Source: a virus | Virus record (IMG/VR): IMGVR_UViG_3300045994_000027 | Span: 1 to 42,347 of that record | Reading direction: 5' to 3' (one strand) | DNA length: 42,347 nucleotides | Shown: positions 31,364-39,336 of the stretch, in pieces | Position numbering within the stretch: position 1 is the stretch's first letter | How the letters are laid out: every line of letters begins with the position of its first letter | The notes under the pieces: model-generated | What the model saw: only the letters and a program-made list of their open reading frames with translations | What the model was told of the DNA's origin: nothing | Databases searched by the model: none | Made by a program: the position numbers and the translations under genes

Positions 31364-31915
31364 ATGGCACACGTTTTAGAACTTCCAAGCTCTGAATTCC
31401 TTCATGAATGCCTTCATCTTGACCAGAATGATTGGAAACTTTACTGGAAAGCAAGACCGGTTACCCATTTCAAAAGCGAAAACAACATGAATTCATGGAA
31501 TGGGAGATTCTCCAATAGAGCAGCCGGAAAAACGGATGCTAAAGACTACTTTGCCATTAACCTTCATGGAAAGACCTACCTTAGCCATCGAGTTATATTT
31601 TTCATGCACTATGGTTTTCAGCCAAGCTGTATTGATCACATTGATGGAAATCCAAAAAATAACAACCCGCACAACTTGCGTTCGGCTACACCGAGCCAGA
31701 ACTTGCAAAACACAAAACGTCCTAGCAACAATACATCTGGTGTTAAGGGCGTTACGTGGCACAAGAAGTGCAAAAAATGGCAGGCGTTCTGCGCTGTAGG
31801 TAGGAAGCCAAATTATTTAGGCTTGTTTGACGATATTGAGTTAGCCAAAGAAGCAGTTATGGCCTTTAGAAACAAGCTGCATGGCAACTTTGCAAATCAC
31901 GGAGAAACGAAATGA
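31364..31915 (+). CDS. HNH homing endonuclease with AP2-like domain (3)
   Basis: A 183-residue protein with HRVIFFMHYGFQPSCIDHID-GN, then NNPHNLRSATPSQNLQN, and the AP2-like GVKGVTWHKKCKKWQAFCAV and YLGLFDDIELAK. Its N-terminus is longer than in the other two copies (about 60 residues before the HNH core). The ATG at 31364 lies two bases after the preceding stop. It is inserted in the run of small accessory genes, which are otherwise closely coupled. Confidence 0.9.
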   Translation: MAHVLELPSSEFLHECLHLDQNDWKLYWKARPVTHFKSENNMNSWNGRFSNRAAGKTDAKDYFAINLHGKTYLSHRVIFFMHYGFQPSCIDHIDGNPKNNNPHNLRSATPSQNLQNTKRPSNNTSGVKGVTWHKKCKKWQAFCAVGRKPNYLGLFDDIELAKEAVMAFRNKLHGNFANHGETK

Positions 31916-32370
31916 CACGCGCACGATTTGAGGCATGGGCAATAACCGTGCTTGGCGACAACCCAACGTGGAAAGAAAGCGGTGATTGCGAATTGGCTTG
32001 GCAGGCTTGGCTGGCAGCACCGGAGCAAGCTAAGTCCGCTGACTGCGACGGTGGAACGTGCGGCTTAGGTGGCTACTGTGACGAGTGCCCGAAGGCTAAG
32101 ATGGATGTGAAGCTGCCGAAACCGGTCGCATTCGACACTGTGCGAAAGCTCGACTACTACACTGGCGACCAGTTGCAGCAAGCCGTGGCTATCGGTACGC
32201 ACGCATTGAACGCTGAACGCATGAGGCAAGAGCAGCGCATCACCGACCTCGAAGCCGCCCTGCGCCAAGCTGTGGATGCGCTGGAGTACATGAACATTAC
32301 AGCAGATCATAAGGTTGATAACCGAATACCGGACGCCGCAATCACCAATTGCAAGGAGCTATTTAAATGA
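31912..32370 (+). CDS. Accessory protein of unknown function
   Basis: A 152-residue protein. It begins TRARFEAWAITVLGDNPTWK, has a Cys-rich segment (SADCDGGTCGLGGYCDECPK) near residues 43-60 and a helical C-terminal coil (RITDLEAALRQAVDALEYMN). The segment with five cysteines could bind a metal. It overlaps the HNH stop as ATGA, so homing left the coupled start intact. The function is unknown. Confidence 0.58.
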   Translation: MTRARFEAWAITVLGDNPTWKESGDCELAWQAWLAAPEQAKSADCDGGTCGLGGYCDECPKAKMDVKLPKPVAFDTVRKLDYYTGDQLQQAVAIGTHALNAERMRQEQRITDLEAALRQAVDALEYMNITADHKVDNRIPDAAITNCKELFK

Positions 32371-32783
32371 CCGCACGCGCACTTATCACGCAGATGCTTG
32401 ATTGCATCGAAGAACTGCGATACAGCAACACAACACATGCGGCAGATACCATTTGCAATTCCACTATCAACGCTGCCCACACCTATCTGGCAGCACCGGT
32501 GCAGTCGTTGCCTGTGGCGGTAGTTGAATTGGTGACACAAGCCCTCCGAGCAATGCCTGATGGGACATGGTGGCAGCAAGAGCCACAGCTTGAGATTAGG
32601 GCAATACGTCCCGTGGTAAATGGGCAGAGACTCTACACAGCCGCCCCGCAGCCCACCGAACTGACAGATTCCGAGCTATCAGCGATTTGGGACGAACACA
32701 TTATTCCGGTGTTTGGGAAGAATGGCATCAACCCAATAGTGTTTGCCAGAGCAGTACTCGCAGCACAGAAAGCAAAAGTATGA
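32367..32783 (+). CDS. Accessory protein of unknown function
   Basis: A 138-residue protein (MTARALITQMLDCIEELRYS...). The middle holds WWQQEPQLEIRAIRPVVNGQ and the end ELSAIWDEHIIPVFGKNGIN, a motif I know from small phage proteins with an unassigned role (fused in several variants to coil segments). It overlaps its neighbours at both ends by 4 bases. The function is unknown. Confidence 0.58.
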   Translation: MTARALITQMLDCIEELRYSNTTHAADTICNSTINAAHTYLAAPVQSLPVAVVELVTQALRAMPDGTWWQQEPQLEIRAIRPVVNGQRLYTAAPQPTELTDSELSAIWDEHIIPVFGKNGINPIVFARAVLAAQKAKV

Positions 32784-32956
32784 CAACCGTACGAACACTA
32801 ACAGTAGCTATAACGCAGGAAGACCTTAGCCAACAACTTTGGGATGAGATACGTGCAGTAGTCAATCAAGACAAGTACGGCTACCTGCACGACAGCACCC
32901 TAGTCGGCGTGCTGGAGATGTTGAAGTGGCAATACATAAACCAAAATGGGGAGTAA
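32780..32956 (+). CDS. Small accessory protein
   Basis: A 58-residue protein (MTTVRTLTVAITQEDLSQQL...) with a compact alpha/beta look and no Cys. The ATG at 32780 overlaps the previous stop by 4 bases. It is followed by a ribosome site GGGGAGTAAGAC for the next peptide. The function is unknown. Confidence 0.55.
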   Translation: MTTVRTLTVAITQEDLSQQLWDEIRAVVNQDKYGYLHDSTLVGVLEMLKWQYINQNGE

Positions 32957-32959
32957 GAC

Positions 32960-33058
32960 ATGACTGACAACCAAGTAGGAATCATCTGCGCCACGATTGC
33001 GTTCGTGGTGTTAATGGCAGTTGTTGCATTCAAGATATGGCTGGAGAGTAAAGCATGA
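32960..33058 (+). CDS. 32-aa single-pass membrane peptide
   Basis: A short frame (MTDNQVGIICATIAFVVLMA...) with one membrane helix and a GGGGAG ribosome site before it. Its stop overlaps the next ATG as ATGA, which supports translation. Confidence 0.55.
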   Translation: MTDNQVGIICATIAFVVLMAVVAFKIWLESKA

Positions 33059-33516
33059 CTAGAACGCAGAAAGCCCGTGCAGCATTTGCAGCAAAAATAC
33101 AAGCAGAGCATGACTACACCCGCGCAGTGGTCAATGAGAGGGATGCTTACAAAACATCACTTGAAGCCACAAAGGGTGAGGTGTACCGGCTGCTCAGTGA
33201 GCGTGATCAGTACATGGACAACACGCTCTGGCAAGCTGGGCGCATCGCTGAGTTGATCAGTGAGCGTGATGCGTGGAAAGAGTCAGCAGATGAGCAGATC
33301 GCGCTGCTGAACAAGATTGCTGATGAGCGTGATGCAGTACGCAAAGCAACCCTCGACTGTGTTGACCACTTCAATGCAATCAGCGTGGACTACACGAACC
33401 TGCGCAAGGCGGCACAGATGGGGCTGGAGGCTTTGAGTGATATTTACACACACAGCCACACCAATTTGCCTATGAAGCAAATCATCGAAGCACTACGCAA
33501 GGAGCTAGGCCAATGA
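33055..33516 (+). CDS. Coiled-coil accessory protein
   Basis: A 153-residue protein, coiled-coil for most of its length (about 15 to 120), with three near repeats of L-x-S-E-R-D or D-E-R-D-A (LLSERDQYMDN, LISERDAWKES, IADERDAVRKA). The C-terminus ends QIIEALRKELGQ. It overlaps neighbours by 4 bases. The function is unknown. Confidence 0.6.
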   Translation: MTRTQKARAAFAAKIQAEHDYTRAVVNERDAYKTSLEATKGEVYRLLSERDQYMDNTLWQAGRIAELISERDAWKESADEQIALLNKIADERDAVRKATLDCVDHFNAISVDYTNLRKAAQMGLEALSDIYTHSHTNLPMKQIIEALRKELGQ

Positions 33517-33755
33517 AATATTTAGCAAAATTGCGCCGATGGTTGATCATCAAGCTTGCCAACGGAAGACCAATTGCTCTGAACCTCAAGCTAACCAGAG
33601 GCTTGTACTTTCAACACGGTCAGGACGGTGGCTGGATGCAAAACATCCAAATCGACTTGGATGCTGAGTGGCCTATTGGTCCAGATAAGGTTGGGTTCTA
33701 TTTCAGTGGTGATCCAAGTAACAAAGATGCGTATCACACCTATCCAAAGGATTGA
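33513..33755 (+). CDS. Small accessory protein
   Basis: An 80-residue protein. The N-terminus is basic (KYLAKLRRWLIIKLANGRPI) and the rest looks beta-rich (QNIQIDLDAEWPIGPDKVGF). It has no Cys and no clear family. Its start is coupled to the preceding gene; the next gene probably begins at a GTG one base after its stop. Confidence 0.55.
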   Translation: MKYLAKLRRWLIIKLANGRPIALNLKLTRGLYFQHGQDGGWMQNIQIDLDAEWPIGPDKVGFYFSGDPSNKDAYHTYPKD

Positions 33756-33756
33756 T

Positions 33757-34101
33757 GTGAAGAAACCCCACGCTCCTGCCGTGCGAACCTACCTACGCAG
33801 TCACCCCGAGGGTGCAACGATACGCGAGATGATGGCCAACGTGGAGTCACTGCACAAGGTATCAGACCACACGATGCGAAACGTCTTGGGCTCCATGTCC
33901 GATGCGTATGTCGACCGGTGGGCCGACCCCAAGCGCGGCCAGTATCAGGCGGTGTGGTGTGTGGTGATCGCACCCGCCCACTGCCCCTATCCCACTGACC
34001 GGTTTGAACATCAGACCCAGTGGCACGACAAGCACAAGGCTTACGCCAAAGGACTCACTTATGCACACGGGAGAATGCTGAATGACGCACACGCTGAATA
34101 G
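33757..34101 (+). CDS. Winged-helix-like accessory protein
   Basis: A 114-residue protein. Residues 6 to 50 (APAVRTYLRSHPEGATIREM, then SDHTMRNVLGSMSDAYVDRW) fit a winged-helix DNA-binding domain. The GTG at 33757 is chosen since AAGG lies six bases before it; an ATG at 33727 would overlap the previous gene by 29 bases. The C-terminal part has many His and Trp (DRFEHQTQWHDKHK). It may be a regulator late in the rightward block. Confidence 0.55.
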   Translation: MKKPHAPAVRTYLRSHPEGATIREMMANVESLHKVSDHTMRNVLGSMSDAYVDRWADPKRGQYQAVWCVVIAPAHCPYPTDRFEHQTQWHDKHKAYAKGLTYAHGRMLNDAHAE

Positions 34102-34285
34102 CGACAAGACGGTCGCAGTGTCGCCGGATCAGTACTGGTTACGCTTGGACAATGACACCCCTCGTGGGGTCAAGATCCTGCTGCTGGGCATCGGTGGAGT
34201 GGCATCCATCGGCCAGTGGGACGGGAAGAACAAGTTCTGGAAAGGTTGGGTGCCCCTGCCGAAGAAGCCCGACTGGATGACCTGA
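34082..34285 (+). CDS. Small protein at end of rightward block
   Basis: A 67-residue protein (MTHTLNSDKTVAVSPDQYWL...) with a beta-rich core (GVKILLLGIGGVASIGQWDG) and Trp-rich end. It overlaps the previous gene by 20 bases. Its stop is two bases from the stop of the leftward holin gene. The function is unknown. Confidence 0.55.
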   Translation: MTHTLNSDKTVAVSPDQYWLRLDNDTPRGVKILLLGIGGVASIGQWDGKNKFWKGWVPLPKKPDWMT

Positions 34286-34287
34286 TG

Positions 34288-34707
34288 CTACTTAGCAGCG
34301 CCCTTGACCTTTTCCCACGACCTACCCATCACATACCCGGTCATCACTACACCAAAGAGTTGCAGGATGGAGTCGGGGATGGCGCCCAACCAGGCTTTGA
34401 ATCCCACGGTGAAGGCAGCGGCGGACACTGGGCTGAAGATAGCCAGTACTCCCATCGGGATGCTCCAGAGCAGGAGGATATAGACCACGTACAGAAAGGA
34501 TGGACGTGCACGGGAAGTCCACGGGTCAGGCGACTGCGCCTCTGCAATGATGGCCGATAGTTGGGTCTTGATCTCATCGAGATCCCCCTGCTGTTGCATT
34601 TTGAGCAACTCGATCTGGGCCTTGGCTTTTTCCGTTGGATCAGGGAAGAGTTTGTCAATAATCTTGCTACCGATGCCGAAGATACTTGAGAGAGTGATCG
34701 GGTCCAT
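34288..34707 (-). CDS. Holin, GTA-type with three membrane segments
   Basis: A 139-residue protein of the GTA_holin_3TM kind. It starts with a helical part (GIGSKIIDKLFPDPTEKAKA), then AEAQSPDPWTSRARPSFLYV, then hydrophobic segments near 70-90, 93-105 and 112-128. The PWTSRARPSF signature is diagnostic in my experience. It forms the membrane lesion that releases the endolysin. It is the last gene of the right-hand leftward block and directly follows the endolysin gene. Confidence 0.85.
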   Translation of the reverse strand: MDPITLSSIFGIGSKIIDKLFPDPTEKAKAQIELLKMQQQGDLDEIKTQLSAIIAEAQSPDPWTSRARPSFLYVVYILLLWSIPMGVLAIFSPVSAAAFTVGFKAWLGAIPDSILQLFGVVMTGYVMGRSWEKVKGAAK

Positions 34708-35181
34708 TTAAATCCCCTTGAGTTGGTCAGCGATACGCCGTGCCCAGCCTTTGCCAAACACGTCCCATGTGGACAGTCGGGTCATGAAGTCCAGACGCTG
34801 CCCAAGAAACCTGGCACATACAGATTCGGCATCAAGACGGCTGATTGCTGAGATAGTCAGTGGGCCAAGGATGCCATCATCGGCCGCACCTACTGCACGC
34901 TGAAGGAACCGGATGGCTTGACCAATACCTGAGTTCACCGATGCATCAAAGAGTAGGAAGGCCAGTGCCGGTGGGAGCCTGTCACACTGGGCGCGATCCC
35001 AGTAGTCCCGTTTGTATATCTCTTTGGCACCATCACGAGTGAGATTCTTGATGTCTATTGATGGGTACGCTCGTTTGCTAATACCGAATTTAGTCTCACC
35101 ACCTGGGTCTCGGTTATCGTTGGAGTAGCCACCCTCAAACCCGATGAGCTTCTCGAAGCACTGATCAAACCAAGTAGTCAC
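34708..35181 (-). CDS. GH108 endolysin (N-acetylmuramidase)
   Basis: A 157-residue peptidoglycan hydrolase. The GH108 catalytic motif F15-E16-GGYSND with DPGGETKFGIS lies at residues 15-35, with E16 as the expected catalytic acid. YKRDYWDRAQCDRLPPALAF follows, and a C-terminal PG_binding_3-like part (GAADDGILGPLTISAISRLD). No signal peptide is visible, so export through the holin is expected. Its ATG overlaps the upstream 83-aa stop as ATGA. Confidence 0.9.
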   Translation of the reverse strand: MTTWFDQCFEKLIGFEGGYSNDNRDPGGETKFGISKRAYPSIDIKNLTRDGAKEIYKRDYWDRAQCDRLPPALAFLLFDASVNSGIGQAIRFLQRAVGAADDGILGPLTISAISRLDAESVCARFLGQRLDFMTRLSTWDVFGKGWARRIADQLKGI

Positions 35182-35429
35182 TTGTCAACCTTGTGATCCA
35201 ACTTGTCCATGATCTTGTCGAGCTTGGCGAACAGTGCGTTAGCCATACTGGTGAACTCGTCCTTTCTAACATACGCTCCTGCTACCAGAACCTCGATGTC
35301 GGACACTTTGGATGCCAGTGCCTTATCCGCAATCTGCAGATCCTTAACAGCTTCCCATACAGTTTTAAGAAGAAACCCCACAAGACCTCCGAATGCACCG
35401 AGAATCCAGTTGATGACAGTCTGATCCAT
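35178..35429 (-). CDS. Small membrane protein of the lysis cassette
   Basis: An 83-residue protein. Residues 8 to 25 form a membrane segment (WILGAFGGLVGFLLKTVW); the rest is charged and helical (AYVRKDEFTSMANALFAKLD). The DKLDHKVDK end and the length fit a family of small proteins beside endolysins, possibly holin-like or spanin-like. It overlaps the endolysin start by 4 bases. The truncated frame at 1-54 begins like it. Confidence 0.65.
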   Translation of the reverse strand: MDQTVINWILGAFGGLVGFLLKTVWEAVKDLQIADKALASKVSDIEVLVAGAYVRKDEFTSMANALFAKLDKIMDKLDHKVDK

Positions 35430-35431
35430 TG

Positions 35432-37957
35432 TTAATCCCTTAGCGAGTTAATATTTTCAGGAGTCACAATCAATCTGTTTGCTGCACGAGTCTTCGGCCC
35501 CTGATTTCCTGATGATACAGGACGTGGGGGACGCAGTCTCTCTTCAAGGGCAATTAACTGGTCAAGTAATATCTCGCGTTTCTTGGTGGCATCCAACATG
35601 TGCTGTGTAGTCTTGGATCGTTCAGCCAGCATATTGAATGCTTGATCCTGCTCACGCAGCTTGGTAATGGTGTCGGCAATCCACTTACGATCTGCCATCT
35701 TGCTGGCAATGGCTTTATCTGTTAGACCCTGAAGCTCAGGTAGTACTTGAGCTACATCAACCTTAGTCTTGTTCCAAGATATGCGTTCCTCGGGTGTCAA
35801 TGCGAATAACTGACCTTTGGTGATCTTATCGACGGCACTGGTCATTGAGTGACCTGTACTCTCGATGACATTTATGTCAGGTGTAGCCCTACGCAGAGTA
35901 GAACTGGTTGGCACCAATTCGCCTGTAACTGGGTCTAAATCAAACTGAATGCCACCACGACTATTGGGTGCGACACCTGTGGACTTGCGAATGTCGGTCA
36001 CTTTCACAGCAGGAGGTGCTGCTGCTGCCTGTGCTGCGGCTTCTGCTGCTGCCTGCTGCTGGTACAACCGTGCGTCTTCTGCACGCAGGGCACCAGTCTG
36101 TCCACCCACTGGGCCTTGGGACATACCAATCTGTGCAGGACCAGGAGCAACACCAGTCGGAGTTACTCTGGCTGGGGGTACTTCACCACGACCTGGCACC
36201 CAATTAGGTATCTGGTCAGGTGTGATGACCTGTTGGCTCCAATCGTAGGGAACCATCTGGTTTGCGCCATAGTTCATCTCAGCAGGACGCAGATTGTTCA
36301 CTGGTGGACGATAGTCAGTCGGCACAGCATGGGCTGCTTGGTACGCAGGAGTTGCCATGCGCTTGGCGGCTATCTTCCCAGCCAGAGCACCGATACCTGT
36401 GCCTGCTGCAAGACCTGCCGCTGCACCTACAGGGCCACCCAACGAACCTATTGCCGCACCAGTTGCACCGGCAATACCTGCCCGAGACAGTCGGGGGAGA
36501 GCACCCTCGGCGATAGGTGACAAGGCAAACTCACTCGGAAATACAGATGCTGCTTTTCCGATATCAGAGCCAACCCCTGTCATGTTCCCCTTACGCTCCT
36601 GATACATCTTGGCATAAGCCTGGGGGTCGATCTTCTCTTGACCATAGTCGAGTGCACGTTCATGGTCGAATATCTGGGCCATGCGCTGACGGGCTTTCTG
36701 GAAGTCACCTAGAACTTGCGGGTTTGGGGCATGTTCGTCAATCATCCGTTCCAATGCGTCTGCTATACCCATTCGAGCGTCTGCCGCAGCAACATCAGCA
36801 ACCGGTGGATTGTTACCCTTGTCTCGTGCTTTGTAGACACTCTGGGCATCGCGGCGCAACTGACGAACATCATCTACAACCTGGGCACCGCTACGACCAG
36901 CAGTCAGTTCATCAATAGTGTCACCAATCAGTGCCTTCACTGTAGCGGCCTTGGCCTTACCACCAATAGTGGCAGGTAGGTCAAGTGCGCGAATGGATGC
37001 CAGCACCTCACCACTTGGGGACATGGTGGGGATGGCACGGACTACGTCGTATGGTTTGCTGGCTACATCGAGTGCACTATCTACTGCGGCTCTATCGAGG
37101 CGTCCTTCTGCCGGCACACCAAGATCTTGCCTAACGGTATCGGTTACTGCGGCAATATTATTCTTTGCCATTTCACCTTCAACATTAGACACACCTGCCA
37201 CAGCACCTTTAAATCGATTACCTGCTGTAGGATTCGACTTGGCGGGGTTTACTGCTGCACCGATTCGTTGAGCAGCATTAGTAGCATCAATGACTGTCGC
37301 ATTCTTGTAGCTCTCAGCCACATTCTTAGCCTGCTTGACAGCAGCCCGAGCTTCAAATGGTGCAGCAACAGCACCCTTGACCAGATCACCTTCAGCGCGA
37401 CCCACGTCAGCTAGTGCACGGGTAGCTGGCCCAGCAGATCGACCGATATCACCCATCAGACCCGTCATGGGCATGATACCTACCGTTGGTGCCAGAGCAT
37501 TGCCAACCGCTTCTGTGTACTGCTGACCTGTTGCTGTACGAGGTTGATAGAACTCAGCCTGTACCTTCTTACCGAACTCGGCAGCAGCCTTCTTGCCTTG
37601 AGGGGTGAATGCCTGACCACCGAACAACTCATGTCCAAGTTGAGCAATTGGTGCCACCACACCACCCACAGCACCACCCGCCATTGCCGGCAACACTTCA
37701 AGTCCACCACGGATCTTGTCGAGCATGGACGGCTCGGGCTCAGACTTTGCAATAGATCGTTGACCTGGAATGGCATCGACACCGGTCAGCTTGGGAGCAG
37801 CAGGTGCGGTACCACGACCACCATCTAACGAGGTCACCGATTTCGAGAACTCCTTCTCAGCCCGTGCCTGCACCGCATCGGGTGTGACATCGTCGGGAGC
37901 ATTCTGATAGGTGTGGGATGTCCCATCACCAAAGGTGACCGTGATATTGCGTGGCAT
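35432..37957 (-). CDS. Large internal virion / ejection-type protein
   Basis: An 841-residue protein. The N-terminus (ITVTFGDGTSHTYQNAPDDV) is a small beta domain often found at the start of large internal proteins of podoviruses. Helical sequence follows (about 60-420), then a hydrophobic Gly-zipper near 480-540 (AIGSLGGPVGAAAGLAAGTG), a Pro/Gln-rich linker and a coiled C-terminus (DATKKREILLDQLIALEERL). The Gly-zipper could help cross the membrane during DNA ejection, as suggested for P22 gp16-like proteins. It lies with two other ejection-like genes. Confidence 0.7.
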   Translation of the reverse strand: MPRNITVTFGDGTSHTYQNAPDDVTPDAVQARAEKEFSKSVTSLDGGRGTAPAAPKLTGVDAIPGQRSIAKSEPEPSMLDKIRGGLEVLPAMAGGAVGGVVAPIAQLGHELFGGQAFTPQGKKAAAEFGKKVQAEFYQPRTATGQQYTEAVGNALAPTVGIMPMTGLMGDIGRSAGPATRALADVGRAEGDLVKGAVAAPFEARAAVKQAKNVAESYKNATVIDATNAAQRIGAAVNPAKSNPTAGNRFKGAVAGVSNVEGEMAKNNIAAVTDTVRQDLGVPAEGRLDRAAVDSALDVASKPYDVVRAIPTMSPSGEVLASIRALDLPATIGGKAKAATVKALIGDTIDELTAGRSGAQVVDDVRQLRRDAQSVYKARDKGNNPPVADVAAADARMGIADALERMIDEHAPNPQVLGDFQKARQRMAQIFDHERALDYGQEKIDPQAYAKMYQERKGNMTGVGSDIGKAASVFPSEFALSPIAEGALPRLSRAGIAGATGAAIGSLGGPVGAAAGLAAGTGIGALAGKIAAKRMATPAYQAAHAVPTDYRPPVNNLRPAEMNYGANQMVPYDWSQQVITPDQIPNWVPGRGEVPPARVTPTGVAPGPAQIGMSQGPVGGQTGALRAEDARLYQQQAAAEAAAQAAAAPPAVKVTDIRKSTGVAPNSRGGIQFDLDPVTGELVPTSSTLRRATPDINVIESTGHSMTSAVDKITKGQLFALTPEERISWNKTKVDVAQVLPELQGLTDKAIASKMADRKWIADTITKLREQDQAFNMLAERSKTTQHMLDATKKREILLDQLIALEERLRPPRPVSSGNQGPKTRAANRLIVTPENINSLRD

Positions 37958-37966
37958 GTCGGTATC

Positions 37967-39328
37967 CTACCAGTTACTTACAGTTGCACCAGATGCAGAT
38001 TTGGCAGGTGCACCAGGCTTCTTCTGTCGATCGGCCTTAGCTGCATCACCTGCTTCTTTGGTGGAACCCTTAGCGATATTCATTTCCTGATGCATCACGT
38101 CAGTAATCGCACCGATCTGACCATTTGCATAGTTCGCATTGATGATCTCACGCGCATGGTTCTTGTCTGAGACAGTCGGTTGACCGGTCGGGCTGATGGC
38201 ACGAGCGTAGGAGTTAATCAACGAGTTTAGTGATGTGTGGAGTTTGACGATGTTCGTATCGCCGGTGCCCTTGGAGATTGCATTCTCAATGGCATTAATC
38301 GTGGGGTACTGAGTACGATCGACAGCATTCGAGTACTGATTTACCAAACCAATCATCTTGTCGGCTTCAATTGCGGCAGTCTGCATCTTGGCAGATTGAA
38401 CACCCAATGAACGAGCGCCAGCAGCTGATGCCACATTTTCAAAACTCATCTCACGCAGATCGACACCTGGCTGGGCCTGAAGAGCACCGACGTAAATCTT
38501 GGCATTGCGACCATTGACCTTGTTAATGTCTACCCGACCATCAGCGATGGCTTGAGAAAGCACTTGGTTCTCAAGTGGGTCAAGTTGCGCACCCTCTTTC
38601 GCCAGTCGGTCTTGGGCTACTTTAAGCTGACCCTGAGACACTTTGAGTTGACCTTGGGAGATCTTGTTCTGCTCAATCTGGTAAGGAGTCATGGTGACAT
38701 TACCCACCGATCCTGGCACAACTGTGGCAGGACCACCAAATGCAGGAGTAGAGATTGATTGAACCGTACCACCCAAGTTTTGAGAACTAATTGTTGGTTT
38801 CATCTCGCCGGCAGATGCACCTTGTTGCGATAACACCATCTTGCGTTGCTCGATGGGCATGGCAAGCAGCTTCTGTGTAAGTCCATCCAAACGGGATTTT
38901 TCTTCAGAGGTGAATAAGGTAGATTCCTGAATATCCCGATTGTGCGAAATAAGGTTTTCATCATCAGGCCGACTACTGAAGTCACGTTCTGCCTGATTGA
39001 GTATTTTTTGCCGATCAGCGGCAGCAGCCGCATCACTGCGAGAGGCAGCAGACTTACTCGCACCCGCAGCAGATTGCTCCTTAGCAATTGCCAATGCTTC
39101 TTTTGGATCAATAGCCCAGTGTTGTGGGTTGACACCCTCGGGGGCAGGACTAGTACGCAACGCATTCTGCGATGCAAGCGCTCGTTGATACTCATCCATC
39201 TTCATGCGATTGAGAGCGTTTGCTTGTTGACCCTGTTGCAATTGCTGCATCTTGGCATACTGAGCAAACGGATCCTGTGGTGCTTGGAACTGAGCACCTT
39301 GTGCGATGAGTGAGTTTAGATCGGCCAT
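37967..39328 (-). CDS. Ejection-type virion protein
   Basis: A 453-residue, mainly helical and Gln/Ala/Ser-rich protein. It opens with DPFAQYAKMQQLQQGQQANA, a common start in ejection-type proteins of short-tailed phages. The middle repeats a short unit (ISQGQLKVSQGQLKVAQDRL). The C-terminal third is globular and helical. Three such genes in a row (347, 453, 841 aa) match the P22 set gp7, gp20, gp16 by order and character, though sequence similarity is not clear by eye. Confidence 0.65.
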   Translation of the reverse strand: MADLNSLIAQGAQFQAPQDPFAQYAKMQQLQQGQQANALNRMKMDEYQRALASQNALRTSPAPEGVNPQHWAIDPKEALAIAKEQSAAGASKSAASRSDAAAAADRQKILNQAERDFSSRPDDENLISHNRDIQESTLFTSEEKSRLDGLTQKLLAMPIEQRKMVLSQQGASAGEMKPTISSQNLGGTVQSISTPAFGGPATVVPGSVGNVTMTPYQIEQNKISQGQLKVSQGQLKVAQDRLAKEGAQLDPLENQVLSQAIADGRVDINKVNGRNAKIYVGALQAQPGVDLREMSFENVASAAGARSLGVQSAKMQTAAIEADKMIGLVNQYSNAVDRTQYPTINAIENAISKGTGDTNIVKLHTSLNSLINSYARAISPTGQPTVSDKNHAREIINANYANGQIGAITDVMHQEMNIAKGSTKEAGDAAKADRQKKPGAPAKSASGATVSNW

Positions 39329-39336
39329 TCTGTGTC

